Positions 1-12,500 of a stretch of DNA of 64,000 nucleotides are shown here, in pieces. The stretch is taken from contig NC_082595.1 of the NCBI RefSeq assembly GCF_030936135.1, forward strand, positions 86,976,451-87,040,450, written 5' to 3'. The notes under the pieces are model-generated. The model made no database searches. It was not told where the DNA came from and saw only the letters and a program-made list of their open reading frames with translations. Both the position numbers and the translations under genes were made by a program. Source of the DNA: Gavia stellata. Taxonomy: Eukaryota; Chordata; Aves; Gaviiformes; Gaviidae. Position 1 is the stretch's first letter. Each line of letters starts with the position of its first letter.

Positions 1-3000
1 CCTTTCTTTGCACATTATTCTGAGCTCACTTAGGAGCACTTGAGCTCACTCAGAAGGCCTTCTCATACCTTACTGACTGTATGTTAAATAAACCTGGTTA
101 TGAAGACAGAATTACACTTTTCCTCCTGATACCATTATGGTGAATGTCGTTAAAAAAAGGTCTAAAACTTCACGAAACAAAATGGAATGCTTGTTGAACA
201 CCCCTGAAATGCCAGAAAGGGCATTACCATCATATTACAAACAGAAAACCAGAGCTGAGAAGTATTTCCTGGTTATTCCATCCAAGAAGTACATTCACTC
301 TACCAGGAGACTGCTGTATAGTAGTTTGTGGATGTACTTTATATGTTCCTGTTGCCTTCTACAGCAGATGCAAGTCCTAAATTCTTCTGCAAACTAGGCG
401 TAATTTAAGTCAGACAATCTAAGGAATAAGGGACACAAAAGTCATCGCTGTGTGTGAAAGAACTTGGCCTGAGCTGATGATAGAAGGAAGGGAGAGGTGA
501 GAACCTGCAGCCTGGCAGACCTTTAGCCAATTATTCTGTGGTATCATTTGATATCAAAGTTACTCCAAACTTTGAGGGTTCGGGAGCACTCCTTCCTTTC
601 CAGGATGTCATAAAATTTGGAAAGGGCATTTATTCTAAAGCTTAAAATTTGTCCTAATGAAAAAAAAAAAAGGGAGTGCAAAGTTTCTATTTACTTCAGC
701 TGAACCTGGTCTGGCCCCTGGAGACGCTGCCTCTGCCGTGCACGCTGCGTAAACCCAGCGGTGCTGCCAGTGCCCACCACTTGCTCTGAGATTCCCTGGT
801 CAGATGGGCACTTTTTGTCATCTCACTGTGACTGCAGCTCCACCGTTTGGCTTGAATTCCCATTCCCACCTTCGGCAGGGCTTGTTGAGGGGTCGCTTAG
901 TTTTTATCCCTGTGACCAGCATCCTTGGTAACGGGACGTGTCCCTGCTCACACCTTTGCTTTTATACATGTTGCGCTGCCAAGAATAATTGTTAGTTTTA
1001 AACCAGCTCCGAAAGCATCAGCTGGCTTTCCAAAGGGATGTGGAGGACAAGGTAGCAACAGCAGCCACTTGGCATTTCCAACCCTGCGGTGAAGAAGGGG
1101 ATGTGTTTTAAGTACCGCGACTTCTTGAATCTCTCATTATCTTGTCACAGAACAGGAATACAATTGACAGTACCAGGATACGTATACACCATCTCTTATT
1201 ACTGTTTAAACATAGAAAACAATACCATATCCTGTACTGGCAGGAGTACTATTAGCTATGCAAAGTTATTTGTCAGCTCTTTGGAATACCTTTCCTTTTC
1301 TGGACAATAAAAACACCATTTCTTCAGGAACTTCTACTTTTCTGTCTTTTTAAACAGCAGTGTGGATTATGTTATTCACCTATATTTATTTCTCTGTTGT
1401 TAGAAGAGCAGGTGGGCTTTTGACTGCATTCAAGTCCTATCTACAAGTGTGTGGTTCCAGAAAGAAGTAATTCTGCATTTTAGTTTATCCTCCCTGGCTA
1501 TAAAAAACTGTGTGTGCTTTAAAAAATATTTTCAATATCCATTAGTACATGACCATACTAATGCAATCCTTTGTGGTCAACAGGAATTTATTAAAACACC
1601 TTTTGCCAAACCAACTTTTTTTATACCTCATGCGACAAGAAGTGAAGACTTCTTAGTTTATAAAAGCCAAAAAATGCTCACAGATTATATAGATTAGAGG
1701 CAAATTTTTATAGTCTTTTATCACACAAGACTTTAAAAGGCTCAGGTACAATGCCATTTTCTGGACCTATAATGTTTCTGCCAAAAGGGCAATGTTAGAC
1801 TATAGGAGATGTAAATGCCTGCTAAACAGTAAGTGAAAACCTTAACCAGGGACTGTTACGCATACGGCATGAAAAGTAATTTAACTTAATACCTCGAGTT
1901 CAGGTTTCAGCCTTGGGAACTCTGCATATTCTTTTATTTGTGCCTAACAATGTTGTACAGCATTTGATACTTTTTGGGATCATTACAGTGTTAACTCTCC
2001 CATCTTGGCCAACTGCAAATTAAATTGTCTCTAGCTCAGTTTCCCCTGTGGTCCCAACTGGATGAAATAGTTGCACAGCTGAGCGAGGCCAGGGGCTGGC
2101 TGCATCCAGAAATTCAAAATTGCTTTGGCAGTTTCAGCCTTCGTGGGCGTCTCTGAAGACGGGGAAGGAGGGTCTTGGTGCGGAGACTGTGGGACCAAAA
2201 CAGGCGTAACGGCGACAAGGTCTGCTAGTGCCCATGACGCTCCAGGCTCACTCCTAACAAAGACACTTCAAAAACACGGCACTTCTAGAGCAGAACCCTT
2301 CCCCTTTTCCTCATATTGTAACCGCAGCCTGGAGGCTACAACCGCAGGCATGCTGGTGTGAGCGTGCAGGGCGACCGCTGGTTACACCTTGGCCCTGGGG
2401 TGGTTCAGTCTTGGGTGCAGAAATGCCCCAGGGCTGAATGCAGAGGTCCACGTGCCCAGCCAACGCCTTCGTCACTGGTTACAGTCATGCTGACCCTACA
2501 AATCTTGAAATATTTTCTGACCCTTGCCAGAGCACCCAGAAGAGGTGGAAAGTGGCACTAGCATACCTCCCTGAGGAGATGGGGTGCTGGGGGAGGTACT
2601 GTAGCTCTGGTCTTCCTCAGGCCGGGAGATGTTGAGACCCTATCTCCTACTTCCCATTCCAGTGATTGGGCTTTGATGCCCTGAATTAGGCATCACCCTC
2701 CAACTCCTTGCCCGGCTATGCTTTGAAACATGAGTGAGCCCCAGCCCACCTTTCAGAGGGACCCTCTGAACACCAGGTCCTAGATACTTCTGCAAACAAG
2801 CCAAGTGGGTTTTAGGACCTACCTCTCTCCAAAACCCTTTGTACAGTGGTGGGACTGGGATTTAAGGGCCCGTTTACTGCAGAGGCTTTGCGGGGAGCCT
2901 GGTGGCTCAGACCAGCAGCAGCTCCGGCTGCCACTGCACGGCCAGATGACCGACAGCAACTTCTGCCCTTAAACGTCTGCATCCTCTGTAACATCTCTGG

Positions 3001-3500
3001 GCCAGTCGGGCAAACAGGTTGAAATGGAGCTGGTTTGAATTAGTCACGCAGGGAACACAGAGGCATCAAAAAGTCCTTCGAAAACTGAGTTCCCACACAG
3101 TATGAAGGGGAGACAGAATGGCTATGAAAGTTTGTACAAGCGTAACTAAGTTTTTGCATTACAAATACGACCCAGGAACAAGTAATTATTTTTCAGGGTA
3201 GCGTCTAGTCTTCACATTTACTTTCGGCCATGCAAACTATAAGTGGAAGAGCGCACTCCAGCAGAAGCTGGAGGGAGATCCATCTCGGATGATCAATAGA
3301 GAGTTACCAGTAATCCCTCTCTGACCAGCAACATCTCCGTCCAGCCCACCAGCAACAGACCCCAGCCTCTCCACTGGCATTTGCCCACTGAACAGCAGTC
3401 CTCAAAAGGAGAATGTAGCTTGAAGGAGGTGGGCGTCAGCAGTCTGTCTGTCAGTGGTTTATCTGGCTGAATACAAATAGGGAAATAATTTGGGCCCAGG
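1..3500. other. Intergenic flank, moderately GC-rich, no gene recognised
   Basis: No reading frame here resembles a protein family I know. The open frames are short and several begin at non-ATG codons. Base composition is patchier and somewhat richer in C and G at about 700-1100 and 2040-3000 than in the AGPAT5 introns. In human, XKR5 lies downstream of AGPAT5 in convergent orientation, so a plus-strand 3' end could be expected near here, but I see no XKR5-like coding sequence. Two plus-strand AATAAA hexamers, at 87-92 and 1306-1311, are the only hints of a transcript end. Confidence 0.5.
87..92 (+). promoter_or_regulatory. Candidate poly(A) signal AATAAA, plus strand
   Basis: A canonical AATAAA sits in the context TTAAATAAACC near the left edge. 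It could end a plus-strand transcript whose body lies outside the window, as expected if a gene converges on AGPAT5. A second AATAAA at 1306-1311 is followed by T-rich sequence and is an alternative. Hexamers of this kind also occur by chance in AT-rich DNA, so this is weak evidence. Confidence 0.25.
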
Positions 3501-6500
3501 AGGAGAATGGAGAAAACTCGAGATTCACATCAGCGTCTGAAAAGTGAAGAGGGACTCTTCGTTAGGAAAATAACAGAGCAGTCGGTCCAGGGTAGGGATG
3601 CAAATCTGGGACTAGGAGGACAGGTAGGAGAAATATTCACCAGGCGGACAGGGAAATTGGTCCCCACACGGAAAACAAATCTTCCCTGGAATCAATCAGA
3701 TGTGGTCATGCCTGACTGGAGCTGATGTTTCTGATCTTTTTTTGTATTAGATTATTGCTGCTTTTCCTTCTCTGGACTTGCTCTGTGTTTTGTTTTAGTT
3801 GCATGACTTTTGCCATTGTACAAACTTAAATTAACAATTACTTTTTTGTCTTATGCTTAGCAAATTGCGCAACATGCTTCACTGGGACCACAGAACTCCA
3901 AACTGATGAGATGGGCAAGAACATGAAAATGAGGACAAGAGAAACCCCATCGTGTTCACTTCAAGCCCTGTCACCAGAGTCACTCTGCTAAAAAGTGACC
4001 TAAGAACTGCAGGTTAGGACAAAACTGCTGTTTCCGTATTTATAAAGGAAAAAACTTTATAAAGCAGGTGCCCAGATCTTGAACCTATTGACTGGTTTTC
4101 CATTGCCTTTCTGGGCCGGGTTGAAATTTCTGCCATTAAAAGTGTTTTTTATTTGGAGGTGGTGGGGGGAGAAGTCTTCATTTTAAACACTAAGCCAAAA
4201 ATCCTAAACCTGCTTCTGGTCCCCTTCATTATCCAATCCTAAAACAGTTACCTCTTTCTCCCCCAAAAGGCCAAAATAATCAGGGGCCAATTTAAGTGCT
4301 AAAAAACCAGTTTTACAAGTATGCTATATTCTACTGTAGTGAGAAAAACCAAGCATTAGACTAAGAAAATGATTCAGAGGAGTCAGCAAAAGACCACAGC
4401 AGGCTGGAGCCCCCCACATGTCCTCCTCAGCCATTTCTTCACTGTAGCATCACTCAGTGCTTCAGTTTTCTGTCTCACTTTACTTTTTGTGTTCTCCATT
4501 ATTTAAGTTAATGCTTCCTTACTAGCCCAATTCTTTCCACCAAAGTAAACACAGTAACAACATTGTGGAACTAGCACATAGTGGTGGCGCTGCTGACTAG
4601 AAAGGTTTACATATAGTTTATGCATATGAACAGAGCAGTGCTTGTGTGGAGGGAGATTGCTTTTATCATCAGGTGCACCGATACAGCTGGAAAAAAAAAG
4701 TTTTTGAGCATACAGGTCCCTCTCAGATTTAATACGTCACTAAAACTTTGGTGGCATTTGCTACCAAGATATACTTCATGTATTTGTTTGCAATACCTCT
4801 TCCCACCCCTGGGTCTGTGCAGCCTGTCTGCCAGTGGTGTTTGTGCAAGACCTATCATGAGGCAGAGCCAGATTCCTGGCCAGAGCTGTAGTACTGCACA
4901 TTAACAAGCACTATTAACAAGCAAGAAGTGGTGCAGGTGTTCACGGATGAAAAGCTACTGCAATCCAAACGACCTGGTGCTGTGTGGCACTGGAACAAGC
5001 ACAAATCAATTCTAACACGTTTTAGCTGCACAGAAAAAAAAGACAAGTTGTTTTCTTTTCATTGACTGACTGTTTCTCACACAAATCCTTCCGTCAAGGA
5101 CTTAAACCCACTCTTGTAGCCTTTTTGAAAGCAGTCCTGGTTAACCAAGTTACAAACATAACAGTGCAGAAAACATTGAACAAGTAGACAGGGCAGAAAA
5201 GTTGAACGAGCATTGGCTCTTCTTATTTTAATGAAGAAATACTTCAAGTTAATATCAGTGCATATTTAGAAATAGCATGTGATACTCCCAACACCAAATA
5301 CATCAGCAAATTACAGTTTCAAAACTTTATAAATTAATGGCAAGAAAAAAAAAATAAGATTAACATAGAGAATAAGGTTCAAAATAAACATCCTGTTTGT
5401 TTGTTGCACTGTGTCAATTATATTCCTGGTACTTAAACAGCAAGAGAGATCCAATATTTCATGGTAATTAGGCTCTCCAAAATAGCAGCTATTTTTCTAC
5501 AAATGAATTAAGCAGTTTGCATTTATTTTTGATGTATAATTAAATGTTATTCTTAGGTGTTACAAAGAAATTTAGTCATGTCAGAGTAAAATTTCATTCC
5601 ATGACTGAGAATCACACTAACACAGGAACACTGCTTTCTGGTTATACCCACTGCAAACAGTCAGCTGAGAATAGGAAGAACTACATGTGAGCACGTTTGG
5701 CTGTTACATAAAATGGCTTTTTTTTTTTTCTGGTTTCACAGCCTCATAACAATACTGTTTTTCAACATTGTTCCCAGTCATTGTTTTTAAAATGGTTCAT
5801 CAACATCTCCTGAATCAATCACTGATATAAATAACTCCAGTGACAAAATCCATTATAGAAGAACTCAGAACTGTGAAATGAAAGTTGTACCGAATGATTT
5901 TAAGGTGGAACTGTAGTAACTCTATAAAATTCTGTAAAAAAAACTAACAACCACACAGTAAAAGCAGTATCTTTAATTAACTGGCAATGGTTGAATCTGA
6001 AAAAGTGAGTTATAATTTTAAGAGACATTTAACTCACAATGGACTCTAATGCAAGACAAATTGCACTGAAGCTAAAGAGATGCACATTTAAAGCTTGCAA
6101 GTGTGATACAAAAATATTTTCTAGTTCTTTCATTTTGATACAGGGAGTCCAGTTCCCTAATGGAAGAAGACAAAGTACATCCTCTTTCCTACCCCATCGC
6201 TGTACATATAGACTATTCCCTTGATATCAGGAAATGGCGCTTCCCCAACAAAAATACCAGCCATGGGAATTGCAGACTTTCTGGTAGTAAGGGTTTGTTG
6301 AGTTTGCTTTTTAAAATATATTTTCAAGCAGGTGAAATACTGATAGGATATGCATTTCTTTCACTACTAGTCTATTGTGCAATTGTATACATCAACCCTG
6401 TAACTTCAATCCAACTGCAGTCTGCATTGCCTAGAATGATTTGAGAATCTAGTGTGATATTACAGCACAGAGATGACGGCCAGATTATGAAACATCAGGC

Positions 6501-7410
6501 TAAATCAAATTAGTAGGAAAAGGCACATGCTTCGGATTTAGCAGGAGCACCTGAAGGTTCCTCGTTACCGTACCCTTACGCTCCTGAAGTTACAGTAATT
6601 CTGTGCATTACCCACACAACAGAGTTTGCTTCCAGAAAATCGTGAGGTAACAGGAAACTTCTGCTTATGGCACGTACACACGAAAGGTCTGTGAGCTCAG
6701 CTGAAACTCTCGAGGCGCCAGGGGTAACACAAACACAAGGTAGACTACAGTCTGGTTAGGCCAGAAACAAAAACTTAACATGTCATTATACTGCATACAT
6801 TCCTTTTATGCACAAATACAGGGTGTGCAAAATAAGCTGTTTGCTCAGTAAAATTTAATGTTTTGCATATGTAAAATAATCAGCTAATACTGCAATATAA
6901 TAAAAAAATCATGCAGTAGATAAACAGAGCTTCTTCCCCATGAACGCTAGTTCTCAGGAACATTTTATTCTGCTTCAGGTAACATCTCATGACTTGCCAG
7001 CTTACATAGTCCCTTTTAAAGAACACAGTATTTGAGCTAAAACTGAAAAGCACAATTAATAAAAAAAAAGAAAAAAGAAAAAAGTTTTGATTTTAGTTGT
7101 GATACAGCTGGGATAGATGCAACTGAGCTGCTGCAATGCACCAAAGAGTAACAAAAATTCAACATGAATATCAGAAGAATAAATATATACCCTAAATTAA
7201 TCTCTGTAAATACATTCACAGGTCCACTTAAGACACCCTTATGCATAACTCATACTTCATCAAATCTGCAGAGATGGATGTTAGTTCATGGGGAAAGCAA
7301 TTTATCATATGACTCGGTTTATCTGTCATTATTCCAGCAAAGATCAGTAGCAAATTTGAAAATCTACATTTATTTTCCCCAGACCAACCACACAGAGGCT
7401 TAAGTCACAA
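3501..7410. other. AT-rich downstream flank of AGPAT5, possibly distal 3'UTR
   Basis: This stretch lies 3' of the AGPAT5 stop codon on the minus strand. No coding sequence is recognised. It contains A-rich runs (for example about 7060-7085) and scattered minus-strand AATAAA hexamers (TTTATT on plus, for example about 5522-5527) that could serve longer 3'UTR isoforms. Whether any of it is transcribed cannot be judged from sequence alone. Confidence 0.4.
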
Positions 7411-7539
7411 ATTCTATTATTTCCAATGTTCGATCAATAAGGCTTTATTTACACTTTTTTACTAATAAAGTCAGGAAAAAGTTTGGTGCAATGTGCAAGA
7501 AAAGACTGCACATTTCACTGATTGGAGACTAACATCTGC
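7411..7539 (-). other. AGPAT5: AGPAT5 proximal 3'UTR
   Basis: This is the sequence between the stop codon and the expected cleavage zone of the first strong poly(A) signal. The lower boundary is approximate, set 10-30 bases beyond the hexamer at 7444-7449. Longer isoforms that read into the AT-rich flank are possible. Confidence 0.5.
7444..7449 (-). promoter_or_regulatory. AGPAT5: Proximal poly(A) signal of AGPAT5
   Basis: Minus-strand AATAAA about 90 bases after the stop codon. Further downstream on the minus strand, 7397-7377 reads as a GT-rich stretch containing TGTGTGGTTGG, which suits a downstream processing element. A plus-strand AATAAA also occurs close by at 7464-7469. Use of this site is inferred and needs 3'-end reads. 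Confidence 0.45.
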
Positions 7540-7765
7540 TTATGGTTTAATGCTAACCCACAGGCAGCCAATTAAAGTCCCATATATCCATGTTTTTACA
7601 TAAAGTTTCCTTCCAGATTCTGTCAGAAGCATACTAGCAGTCAGGCCACCTAAAAACAGCAGAGATGGCAAAGTTTTCTTGAGGCTTAGTTTGGAATGAA
7701 CACTTTTTCCAGGGAACTTATTTCTTCTTTTAGAATCCTTCGCATCATAAAACTCTATTAGTAAC
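7540..7765 (-). CDS. AGPAT5: AGPAT5 exon 8 (terminal coding exon)
   Basis: This exon encodes the C-terminal end of AGPAT5, from LLIEFYDAKD to the terminal SIKP, with a TAA stop at 7542-7540. The acceptor is a pyrimidine-rich tract ending TTGTAG just above 7765, and the first base completes the Lys codon begun in exon 7. The exon carries the conserved stretch RFPGKSV-like (here NKFPGKSVHSKLS) and two hydrophobic segments, TLPSLLFLGGLTASMLL and a second around WIYGTLIGCLWVSI. These are probably the C-terminal membrane anchor of this ER/mitochondria-associated acyltransferase. Identity to human AGPAT5 is high by eye, and no frame breaks are seen. Confidence 0.95.
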
Positions 7766-9425
7766 CTACAAGCAGACAAAAGAAGATGGTCAAAGTTATG
7801 CATTAGCATAAGAAGTTTTAAGCAACTTACTTTCATCCGATAACTGCTTCTAATCACACATTATTTAACAAACGATTTAACAATACGTAGCATCTCATCT
7901 GAAAGAAGTTTAAGCAATCAGTATGCCTTAAGAATATGATGCATTCAAAGTAGTGTTGCACGTCAGAGTACTCAGTGTGAACCCTTGTGAGCAATAAGAG
8001 CAGATTTTCCAGAGGGATCAATTTTAACACTGAATATAAAAGTTGAAAAGAATCCTTTTCATTCATCATTTAGCAAATAAGCTCAGAGTACTGGGCAATA
8101 TCACAGGACAAAATAGCACACAGTTAATCACTGAACACTGAAAGCAGGGGGGAATTATCTTCATGAAATAAACTAGTAACAAACGTGCAAGAGTAAGATG
8201 CTACACCATACGTTTAGTAGTAATTTTTTTCTCCTATTTTTGAAAACCAGTAATAAATGGATTCAAAAATTTTGGGGTTTTAAGTATCTCTAAATTTGCC
8301 TGACAGACTGCTTTGGTCCCAGGAAAGATGTTCCAGTCAACAGCAGTCTACAATGAGACACAGATTATCAGGGTTCAGTTTTGCTGGTCTTCACCAGAAG
8401 ACTCCTTGGGGGCCACTGGACAGCCTTTTATTTTATCTATCAGTTACTTGTCTATAAAATGAAATTCAGACTTTCTTGCCTCTCAAAAGTGAAGAGAAGA
8501 AAAATTACTTAGCGATCCTGAACTTCTAAGACACTTTAGCAATAGTGCCATGTTTACAGATAGTCCTGTTAACTTTTACATGGATTCAAAGATCACTAGA
8601 CAAATTAATCCATTTTTTACTTCCATGGAGTGTGAGATTGGAAGAACAATTTTAAAGCACAGCATATCTGAAGAACCAGGGAAATTTCTCTCTCACACAA
8701 TGTATTAAAGGATTTAGAAAGTAAACAGATTCAGCTGCCTTAAGCTGGACTTCAGACGTGGCAAATTAAACCATCATCTCTCAAACAATACTTAAATCCC
8801 ACATTTAGGCACAAGGTCCCCCAGGATCTGTTGCATATGCTCACTAGCGATCTTATCTGGAGATGCTGGAGGGAGCCAGGCACTTTAGGTCTTCCACGAT
8901 TCAAAGATGGACAGATGAAACTTCTACTTCACCTCATTTCCCCAGTGAAGGTAGGGATCTCAGGGTTACTTGTGTTTTTATCCAATCGCTGTCTGATGGA
9001 AGATGCATAAACAATTTTGGCAGAAGTGATTAGATCAAGACCTGCCCCTTTCTAATTCTAACCTAACACTGATTATGAGGCTAGAATCAAACTGCTTTTT
9101 GCTTGTTTGCCTACTGCAGGCATCTTACATTCCTGGCTGTGCATGACTCAGCTTCAAGAAGATAAATGGAGAGTATTCAGATGAATATGAGTCTCGCATG
9201 GAACATGGATTCAGAGCTCTTCAGTCTAAGGAAGGTCTAAAACCCAGGAACCCCAACCTCCTGAGCAAAAGCTTTAACCACAAGGGTATTATACAAAATA
9301 TGCACAGGAGTACCAACACCACCTGTCTTCAGAGAGCCCTACAGCTTGCACTTCTGGTAACACAGAAATCTGTTAAGATAAAAGACGACACCTTTAAACA
9401 GAAGGTTCTGCACATTATTACTCAC
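7766..9425 (-). other. AGPAT5: AGPAT5 intron 7
   Basis: An intron of 1660 bases bounded by GTGAGT on the exon 7 side and TTGTAG before exon 8. The 71-codon open frame at 7854-8069 shows no family resemblance. I see no repeat or RNA gene in it. Confidence 0.85.
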
Positions 9426-9549
9426 TTATCCTTTATTTCAAAACGTTCATGAAGCCACCTTCTCATATACATCTGTTCTTCTGGAATGTCCTTCAGTTCA
9501 ATTCGATCAATGAAAATATGAACTCTTGGGCATTCCTTGCAAAGAAACT
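9426..9549 (-). CDS. AGPAT5: AGPAT5 exon 7
   Basis: A 124-base exon. It is too short to appear as an open frame of its own, and I found it by matching the translation FLCKECPRVHIFIDRIELKD and then PEEQMYMRRWLHERFEIKDK to human AGPAT5. The acceptor is CTTTTTAG, and the exon starts with AG that completes the Glu codon begun in exon 6. The donor is AA|GTGAGT, leaving two bases of a Lys codon for exon 8. It forms the region after the acyltransferase core, rich in charged residues and tryptophan. Phases on both sides agree with the neighbouring exons, which strongly supports the boundaries. Confidence 0.95.
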
Positions 9550-12500
9550 CTAAAAAGAGAGCAAACCAACAGGACTGAGTTACAGAAACACCACAGGGCA
9601 TTTATTTGTCTACAATACACCAAAAATCTGCTCTCGTAGCTGTAAGTGCCTTGGAAGCCTAACTTCAGTTTTCAAAAGCCTCCCCTCTTTATGTTTGGAT
9701 CCTGAGCACTTCACTGAACTTAGAGGCCATCGGGCCTACACACTTTTGAAATGATGGCCCATTATCATGTGCAGCATGGAAAAAATTGTCCTAAAATGCA
9801 CCCTGCTAACTGTAAAACATTGTGCTTGAAAATGTTACACTTCTACCTCAGCAGCAATCTACTCATTCTGTAGTGTGGGATGCAATAACTTTGATGCCAC
9901 AATGTTACCCAACCTGGGATTTTGATTAAAGTTACCAATCCTCTTTGCTCACGCTTTTTGAAATCTAAATTTTGTTTGCTCCTGGATGACAAAATCAGAA
10001 TTACAGTGATTTCCCAAAGCATCTCCAGGAGGAAGTGGGCTTCAGTGTAAGTAATAACCTATAATTAAAAAGTACAATAGGGCAAAAGACTTAGAACAAA
10101 ATGCTGCTTTCCGTTTTGCATCCCTTCATTTTTCTTCTGTCTTACAAAGCTTGAGACAGCCCTATTGCAACTCCCCTCCCCCATTTCCTCAATTTGTCCC
10201 CAGAAAAATTTAGCAAGCAAGCATTAAGCCAATTACAAACAAAACTCCATTACTCAAATAGCCTTGTGGGATTTCTTAAAAGTGGTAAAAATACTGCACA
10301 TGGGATGAAAAACCCAACAGTATTTGTGTATTGATAATCATTTGCATTTATCAGTAGCAAGGGGTATTGTACAGGGATGCTATGATTACTACAAAGAGAT
10401 GCATGATGTGAGGATGGAAGTCCTTAGAAATTTGGAAAATCTTCGTATTTTGAAAAGGGACCACAAGTGCCTTCCTACAATATAGACAGGCAACAAATGT
10501 AACACAGACCGGGTGGTCCCTTTAGGTTGTTGACATTTTTTGGACAGCAGTGCAGATGTATAGAAGACTTTGACCCGTAGCTGTTAGGGGTATCTTGAGG
10601 AATGACTGTGCAAAAATAGTCACTGCACGTACATCTTTATTATTGTCTGCCAAAGCAGATATCCCCCTATTTGTTTTTCTTCTTGACAGGATTATGTATT
10701 TTTAAGGACTCTGCTATAAAAGCAATCCTTATCATATACTAGAAATTGCCTTAGAGAAATTTAAAAGCCTGTTCATGCAAATGTGTTTGTGTGCTTGTAG
10801 AGGGGGAGGGAAGGAGAAGAGATAAAGACATCAGTAAAGTCTTACAGCATTTTGATGCAGAAATTTCTAAGGTGCTGCGTGCAGTTTTGTTTAGATCCCA
10901 GGCAGAGAGCGCCCTTCAATGAACCGCACCGTAGAGTAACAGGAGTAACACGGCCCATGCACCATCAACTGAAGAAATGGCTGAGGGCTCTAACCAGAAA
11001 CAAGTCTACCTCTTAGCCATGGAGTAGCAACACAACTGTTGCTATAAAGTTTATCGTAAAAACTGTCTCCTAGCTACAGCTATTAGATGGCAGGCAAGTT
11101 AAGTACTTGGAGGTCTAGAATGATGGTAGGTGTTGATATTGTCTTCAGGTTTACATGCAACATTTTTACTAACCATGAAGAAATCAGTGCTCGTGTATCT
11201 GAAAGCAGGTTTTTCCCTCTTGCTTTTAATGGTAAGGAAGGATTTTCCAGATCTGTTTCTCTGAAGGTACTATCCAGGACACTATATGAAGGTCATTCAC
11301 TATATAAGCACTTAAAAACATACTATTAATATTTTAAAATGACAGAAGTATTATCCATTTCTTAAATGCTTATAATGTTCACTGATGTACAAATCCTCTT
11401 TTTGAGTGGCATTACCTATTAAGTGGAACATTCTAAAAATATGCAAAACTGTATCTAGAAAACAAATGCCTGGAAGCCAGATGATACGGTCTTTTTCATA
11501 CTAGACTCCTATAAAAAGCATCTATGCTATGCACATTCAGCTAGGGCTGAAGATCTAGCTTTAAAAGATATTTGAAACATTCTGTGCATTGTACAGCGTA
11601 TGTTTCTTTTGCTTCATAGCACATAGGTTGCTCTGTATAGGAACAAACAACTCTTTACTGATGTTATTTATAATCTCAGTTATAAATTATTAAGGAAAAT
11701 TATAAACCAAGCAAAATTCTAAGTTAGATGAGATAGCATCATTAATAGCGATATGGTATTTCTAAAACTAATGTGATGCTGCTTAAAAAAAATTAATATT
11801 TGGTCATTTAAAGACAGCAACAGAGTACATTATTAATAACAAGCTCTAGTTAACAAAACAGGAATAAAACATAAGTATTTCAAAAGAAAGACCTTCCCCC
11901 ACCAAAGCTGAAAGTTGCAACTCTCTAGATCTGCTTACAAAGCAAAAAAACCTCCACAAATATCTAAGTGTTGCTGCTGGTTTTCTATCTTACGCCCAAG
12001 TTCCAATGCAAGCTGATTCTTACTACCTCCCACACTGGTCGTCTTCAAACAGTCTAAATTGAGTCCCCACATGTGAAGATCCTAAAACTTCATCTTAATT
12101 TCCCACCTTCGTAAATCCCAATGCCTTTGTCCACAGCCTTACCTTCCCTTGCAGTCTGAGACTTAGTACAGCCTCGCCGAAGGCTGTGTGATCTGCAACT
12201 GCAGGTGCTCCCCTAGAGAGGATCATGATTCCCACCCATCGATTCAAGGCCATTTTATCCAAAGCCTGGGCATCCAGGACATCTGCAGATGACATTGTAA
12301 TGCATGCAATCAAGCTAGTCAGGGAATCTGACTAGTCTTTAATGATCCAATTCATGTCAGGGTTTAATGCAACTAATCCAATTTTTTTTTTTTTTTAGAT
12401 GCACAATGTCACTGCAATCACATAAGAACACCAGTGGATAAGAACAATATATTGAGAGGTTGTTTTTGAGAATAAACAGCTGGATTTTATCACCACAACC

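Noticed and set aside
137..397. Plus-strand 86-codon frame as the last exon of XKR5 or another convergent gene
   Set aside because: No membrane-segment pattern or residues typical of XKR proteins; the composition fits a chance frame in non-coding DNA.
9240..9290. A possible SINE tail ('ctcctgagcaaaagctttaaccac')
   Set aside because: Only a few words resemble an old repeat; no second anchor was found.
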